Positions 14,656 through 16,999 of a DNA stretch of 16,999 nucleotides are shown in pieces. Position numbers and translations under genes: made by a program. The stretch is from Bacteroidales bacterium UBA1077. Lineage in GTDB: Bacteria > Bacteroidota > Bacteroidia > Bacteroidales > UBA932. The notes beneath the pieces were generated by a model that saw only the letters and a program-made list of their open reading frames with translations, was not told where the DNA came from and made no database searches. The stretch is from positions 1 to 16,999 of the forward strand of contig DCCQ01000041.1 in NCBI GenBank assembly GCA_002314195.1, read 5' to 3'. Every line of letters begins with the position of its first letter. Within the stretch, counting starts at the first letter, position 1.

Positions 14656-14720
14656 ATGCACCTTAGGCTTGCGATTAACATATAGATGCATCTTAAAATC
14701 GCCTTATTATGGCGGCAAGC
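14656..14720 (+). promoter_or_regulatory. Structured leader with competing stems
   Basis: GCTTGC (14667-14672) pairs with GCAAGC (14715-14720). Inside, GCGATT (14671-14676) can pair with AATCGC (14697-14702), while CGCC (14700-14703) can instead pair with GGCG (14711-14714). The inner stems share 14700-14702, and the outer stem shares 14671-14672 with the first. This gives two exclusive folds, 35 nt before the PepSY-like gene. No known riboswitch class was recognised. Confidence 0.3.
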
Positions 14721-14754
14721 TGAAAGTTCATAAGTCCGAAAAGGAAACAGAGCT

Positions 14755-15672
14755 ATGGTAAAAAGAATCATACAGATCATTTGCGTGGCGGTCAGCATTC
14801 TGGCAATCGCCGGATGCGGCAATTACGAGCCTTGGGACGAGTTCGATTCCGGCAATGTTCCGGAGAGCGTCAAGTCCGATTTCTACCGGAGATATTCCGA
14901 TGATGTCATTGTCAAAGATGCCTTCACATACAACTACAAAAACTACAACAACTCTTCACGCATAGAATTCGTTGACGTCGATGGACTTCCGTGCGTGGCC
15001 ATCTATATAGAAGAAGAATGGACACACACTTGGAAAGAGTACAGCAAGGACAACTTCCTTTTTCTGAGTCAATTGCCCAAGAAAGTAGCCAGAGGCTACA
15101 TCCGCGCCGGGATTGACGATGAGGATTACACGAGTGACAATTCGTATGTGATAGAGGTGAGCCGAAGGGGATTTGACCAAAAATATTACGAGTTCCACTG
15201 CGCGGCCCCGTACGTCAACGGGAACCTTAAATATATTGCTCAGAACTGCCACGTGCTGATCGGAGAGAACGGCGAAGTCATTGACGTTCTGCACACTAAA
15301 CCGAACCCTTCAACTTGTTTTCATGACATGGACAAGGCTGTGACATCAGTCACGACAAAGTACCCCGGCGCGATTGTTATCGGCGCGGTAAACGAAGGTG
15401 GACGGAATGTTCTTTACATAAAGGACGAAGGAATACTCAAGCGCGTGCTGCTCAACGATGACCGCTGGAACGAGACCGTCATCAAGCTTGGCAAATGGTT
15501 CAAACTGCCTGACAATGTGATGGATGAATATGTCAGATACAAATCCGAGCATCCGGATTTCGAATATTCCGAAGTGTACAAGATTGAAAGGAATGACGGC
15601 ATCTACTATGGATTGGAAATGATGGTGCTGAAGGGGAATCAGATTAGCCTGACCGTCTACATCAAGGCCTGA
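14755..15672 (+). CDS. Lipoprotein with PepSY-like repeats
   Basis: The 305-residue product has a lipoprotein signal with lipobox AIAGC (Cys21). The rest looks like about four copies of a PepSY-like unit, each opening with a helix such as VPESVKSDFYRRY, LPKKVARGYI, AVTSVTTKYPGAIVIGAV or LPDNVMDEYVRYKSEHP, followed by beta strands with a G-YYE or G-RNVLYI type pattern. The middle segment ends GENGEVIDV, typical of PepSY-like (PF11396) proteins. These are periplasmic or outer-membrane proteins in Bacteroidota, thought to inhibit or bind partners such as proteases, but substrates are unknown. It lies 136 nt before a metallopeptidase gene on the same strand, so a protease-control role is possible but only inferred. 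A specific family assignment is tentative. Confidence 0.7.
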   Translation: MVKRIIQIICVAVSILAIAGCGNYEPWDEFDSGNVPESVKSDFYRRYSDDVIVKDAFTYNYKNYNNSSRIEFVDVDGLPCVAIYIEEEWTHTWKEYSKDNFLFLSQLPKKVARGYIRAGIDDEDYTSDNSYVIEVSRRGFDQKYYEFHCAAPYVNGNLKYIAQNCHVLIGENGEVIDVLHTKPNPSTCFHDMDKAVTSVTTKYPGAIVIGAVNEGGRNVLYIKDEGILKRVLLNDDRWNETVIKLGKWFKLPDNVMDEYVRYKSEHPDFEYSEVYKIERNDGIYYGLEMMVLKGNQISLTVYIKA

Positions 15673-15808
15673 TGACTTATGAATATATTTCCGAATATTC
15701 AAGAAAATTCCTAAATTCGTGAATAGTTGGCATCGGAGGGAACGGCTATGCCGGTCTGCGATGATGAGGCGAAGTGTTTTTATGAATCACATAATGGAAT
15801 TGGCACGT
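15673..15808. other. Intergenic region, no promoter recognised
   Basis: The 136-nt gap contains the inverted repeat GAATAT (15681-15686) / ATATTC (15695-15700) just after the PepSY-like stop and no clear terminator. TATATTTC at 15684-15691 is one mismatch from TAnnTTTG but lacks a -33 partner. GGAGGG near 15736 looks like a Shine-Dalgarno site, but these bacteria rarely use one. The metallopeptidase may be co-transcribed with the lipoprotein. Confidence 0.3.
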
Positions 15809-16999
15809 ATGAAAAGAATATTTCTGATTGTCTTGGCGGCGGCACTGCCGGGACTGATGAACGGGATCAGCGCTGACTCGTTTTCCGACGGAAGGCTTTT
15901 GGACAAGACCTTGAGGATTGACTACATATTCAGTGGATCGGACAAGGATTGCGACATCGCTGTCGCTGAATTGCTTAGTTCCAACGGATGGTACGGAAGA
16001 CGAACACATCTGAAGGAGGTGCCGCTGCGGGGCAACGGACAGATCACGATGACGGACAAGGCCACGGGCGACACGCTCTACAGGATGTCGTTCTGTACGC
16101 TGTTCCAAGAATGGCAGGCGACAGAGGAGGCGACAAGAGTCCGCAAGAGTTTCGAGAACGTGTTCCTTGTGCCGATGCCGGCCGCCCCGGCGGAGATCAC
16201 CGTGCAACTCTATGATTTCCACGAGAATGTAGCAGCAAGTCTCAAGCATCCGGTTGACCCGAAGGACATTCTGATCAGGCCCGTGGACGGAAAACCACAG
16301 ACGAGGATGTTATTGAACAGCGGTGACTCCAAGGAGAAGATCGACATCGCAATTCTCGCCGAAGGCTACACCGAGAGTGAAATGGACATATTCTTCAAGG
16401 ATGCCGAAAGCACCGTTGAGAATCTCCTGAGGCACGAGCCGTTCAAATCGATGAGCGGCAGGTTCAACATCGTGGCTGTGGCCTCGCCGTCGCAGGACAG
16501 CGGTGTGAGCGTGCCGCGCGAAGGTCTCTGGAAAAAGACGGCCGTGGATTCGCACTTCGACACGTTCTATTCCGACCGCTACCTCACAACCCTGCATCTG
16601 TTCAAGATGCACGACGCGCTTGCCGGAATCCCTTACGAGTACATCATAATTCTCGCCAACACTGACACTTACGGTGGCGGAGGCATCTACAATTCCTACA
16701 CCCTCACCACAGCACACCACAAACTTTTCGGTTCGGTGGTGGTCCACGAGTTCGGCCACAGCTTCGGCGGCCTGACAGATGAATACGCCTACGATGACCA
16801 GTTCGTTGAATATTACTACCCGGACATCGAGCCTTGGGAGCAGAACATCACCACAAAGGCCAACTTCGAGAGCAAGTGGAAGGATCTTTACGACCAGGGA
16901 GTCGTGGGTCTTGTCGAAGGTGGAGGCTACCAGACAAAAGGTGTCTGGCGAGCATGTGAGGACTGCCGCATGAGGACCAACACCGCCAAAGCTTTCTGC
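15809..16999 (+). CDS. Secreted M64-family metallopeptidase (partial, C-terminus beyond window)
   Basis: The frame is open from 15809 to the last base (397 codons) with no stop. Residues 1-22 form a signal peptide (MKRIFLIVLAAALPGLMNG, cleaved near ISA-DS). An N-terminal beta-rich domain (about 25-165) is followed by the peptidase domain, with KIDIAILAEGYTESEM (177-192) and the active-site motif HEFGHSFGGLTDEY (313-326). His313 and His317 are expected zinc ligands and Glu314 the catalytic base. This extended HExxH motif is characteristic of peptidase family M64, named for a Clostridium IgA peptidase; most Bacteroidota members have unknown substrates. ATGs at 15782 and 15794 are in frame, but 15809 starts directly at the signal peptide. 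Cleavage of immunoglobulin or mucin is possible but not shown. Confidence 0.88.
   Translation, partial: MKRIFLIVLAAALPGLMNGISADSFSDGRLLDKTLRIDYIFSGSDKDCDIAVAELLSSNGWYGRRTHLKEVPLRGNGQITMTDKATGDTLYRMSFCTLFQEWQATEEATRVRKSFENVFLVPMPAAPAEITVQLYDFHENVAASLKHPVDPKDILIRPVDGKPQTRMLLNSGDSKEKIDIAILAEGYTESEMDIFFKDAESTVENLLRHEPFKSMSGRFNIVAVASPSQDSGVSVPREGLWKKTAVDSHFDTFYSDRYLTTLHLFKMHDALAGIPYEYIIILANTDTYGGGGIYNSYTLTTAHHKLFGSVVVHEFGHSFGGLTDEYAYDDQFVEYYYPDIEPWEQNITTKANFESKWKDLYDQGVVGLVEGGGYQTKGVWRACEDCRMRTNTAKAFC

Noticed and set aside
15748..15876. Small frame preceded by GGAGGG
   Set aside because: It overlaps the M64 start in another frame. Shine-Dalgarno sites are rarely used in Bacteroidota, and the peptide has no recognisable features.

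Overview
The window comes from a member of the Bacteroidota, most likely a gut-type Bacteroidales. The evidence is a SusC/SusD outer-membrane pair, Bacteroidota-type ECF sigma and FecR regulators, many SPII lipoproteins with Cys-Asp starts, and promoters that fit the TTTG / TAnnTTTG consensus of this phylum with no Shine-Dalgarno sites. Genus cannot be fixed from what is visible. No rRNA, tRNA, transposase or CRISPR array was recognised.

Layout. Positions 1-1188 carry no convincing gene. They hold a three-way-junction fold (140-194), one copy of a hairpin repeat (256-361) and a cluster of perfect inverted repeats (429-671). A strong bidirectional terminator (1187-1223) closes the following operon. 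Positions 10891 down to 1311 (minus strand) form one compact operon: ECF sigma factor, FecR anti-sigma factor, SusC-type TonB-dependent transporter with an N-terminal STN signalling domain, SusD-type lipoprotein, a DUF1735/GLUG-type surface lipoprotein, and a lipoprotein with a phosphodiester glycosidase (NAGPA/DUF2233) domain. This is a self-regulated glycan-uptake locus: substrate binding by SusC should be passed through the STN domain to FecR and the sigma factor, raising expression of the operon. It encodes no recognisable polysaccharide-chain glycoside hydrolase.

Divergent from the sigma factor is a DUF1846 gene (11064-12530) with its own promoter. It is followed by three small membrane-protein genes with cysteine motifs: zinc-ribbon/TM2 (12629-12958), zinc-ribbon/CD225 (12981-13493) and DUF2752 (13623-14012). 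After them lies an array of three exact-period 137-bp units (14067-14477), each with two hairpins built on the same AGGTGTG core as the copy near position 270. The right end holds a PepSY-like lipoprotein gene (14755-15672) and a secreted M64-family metallopeptidase gene that runs off the window (15809-16999).

The least explained items are the hairpin repeat family on both sides of the gene block, whose second stem changes sequence yet still pairs in every copy; the palindrome cluster at 429-671; the CD225 protein with an extra N-terminal membrane segment; and the phosphodiester glycosidase in a locus without glycoside hydrolases.
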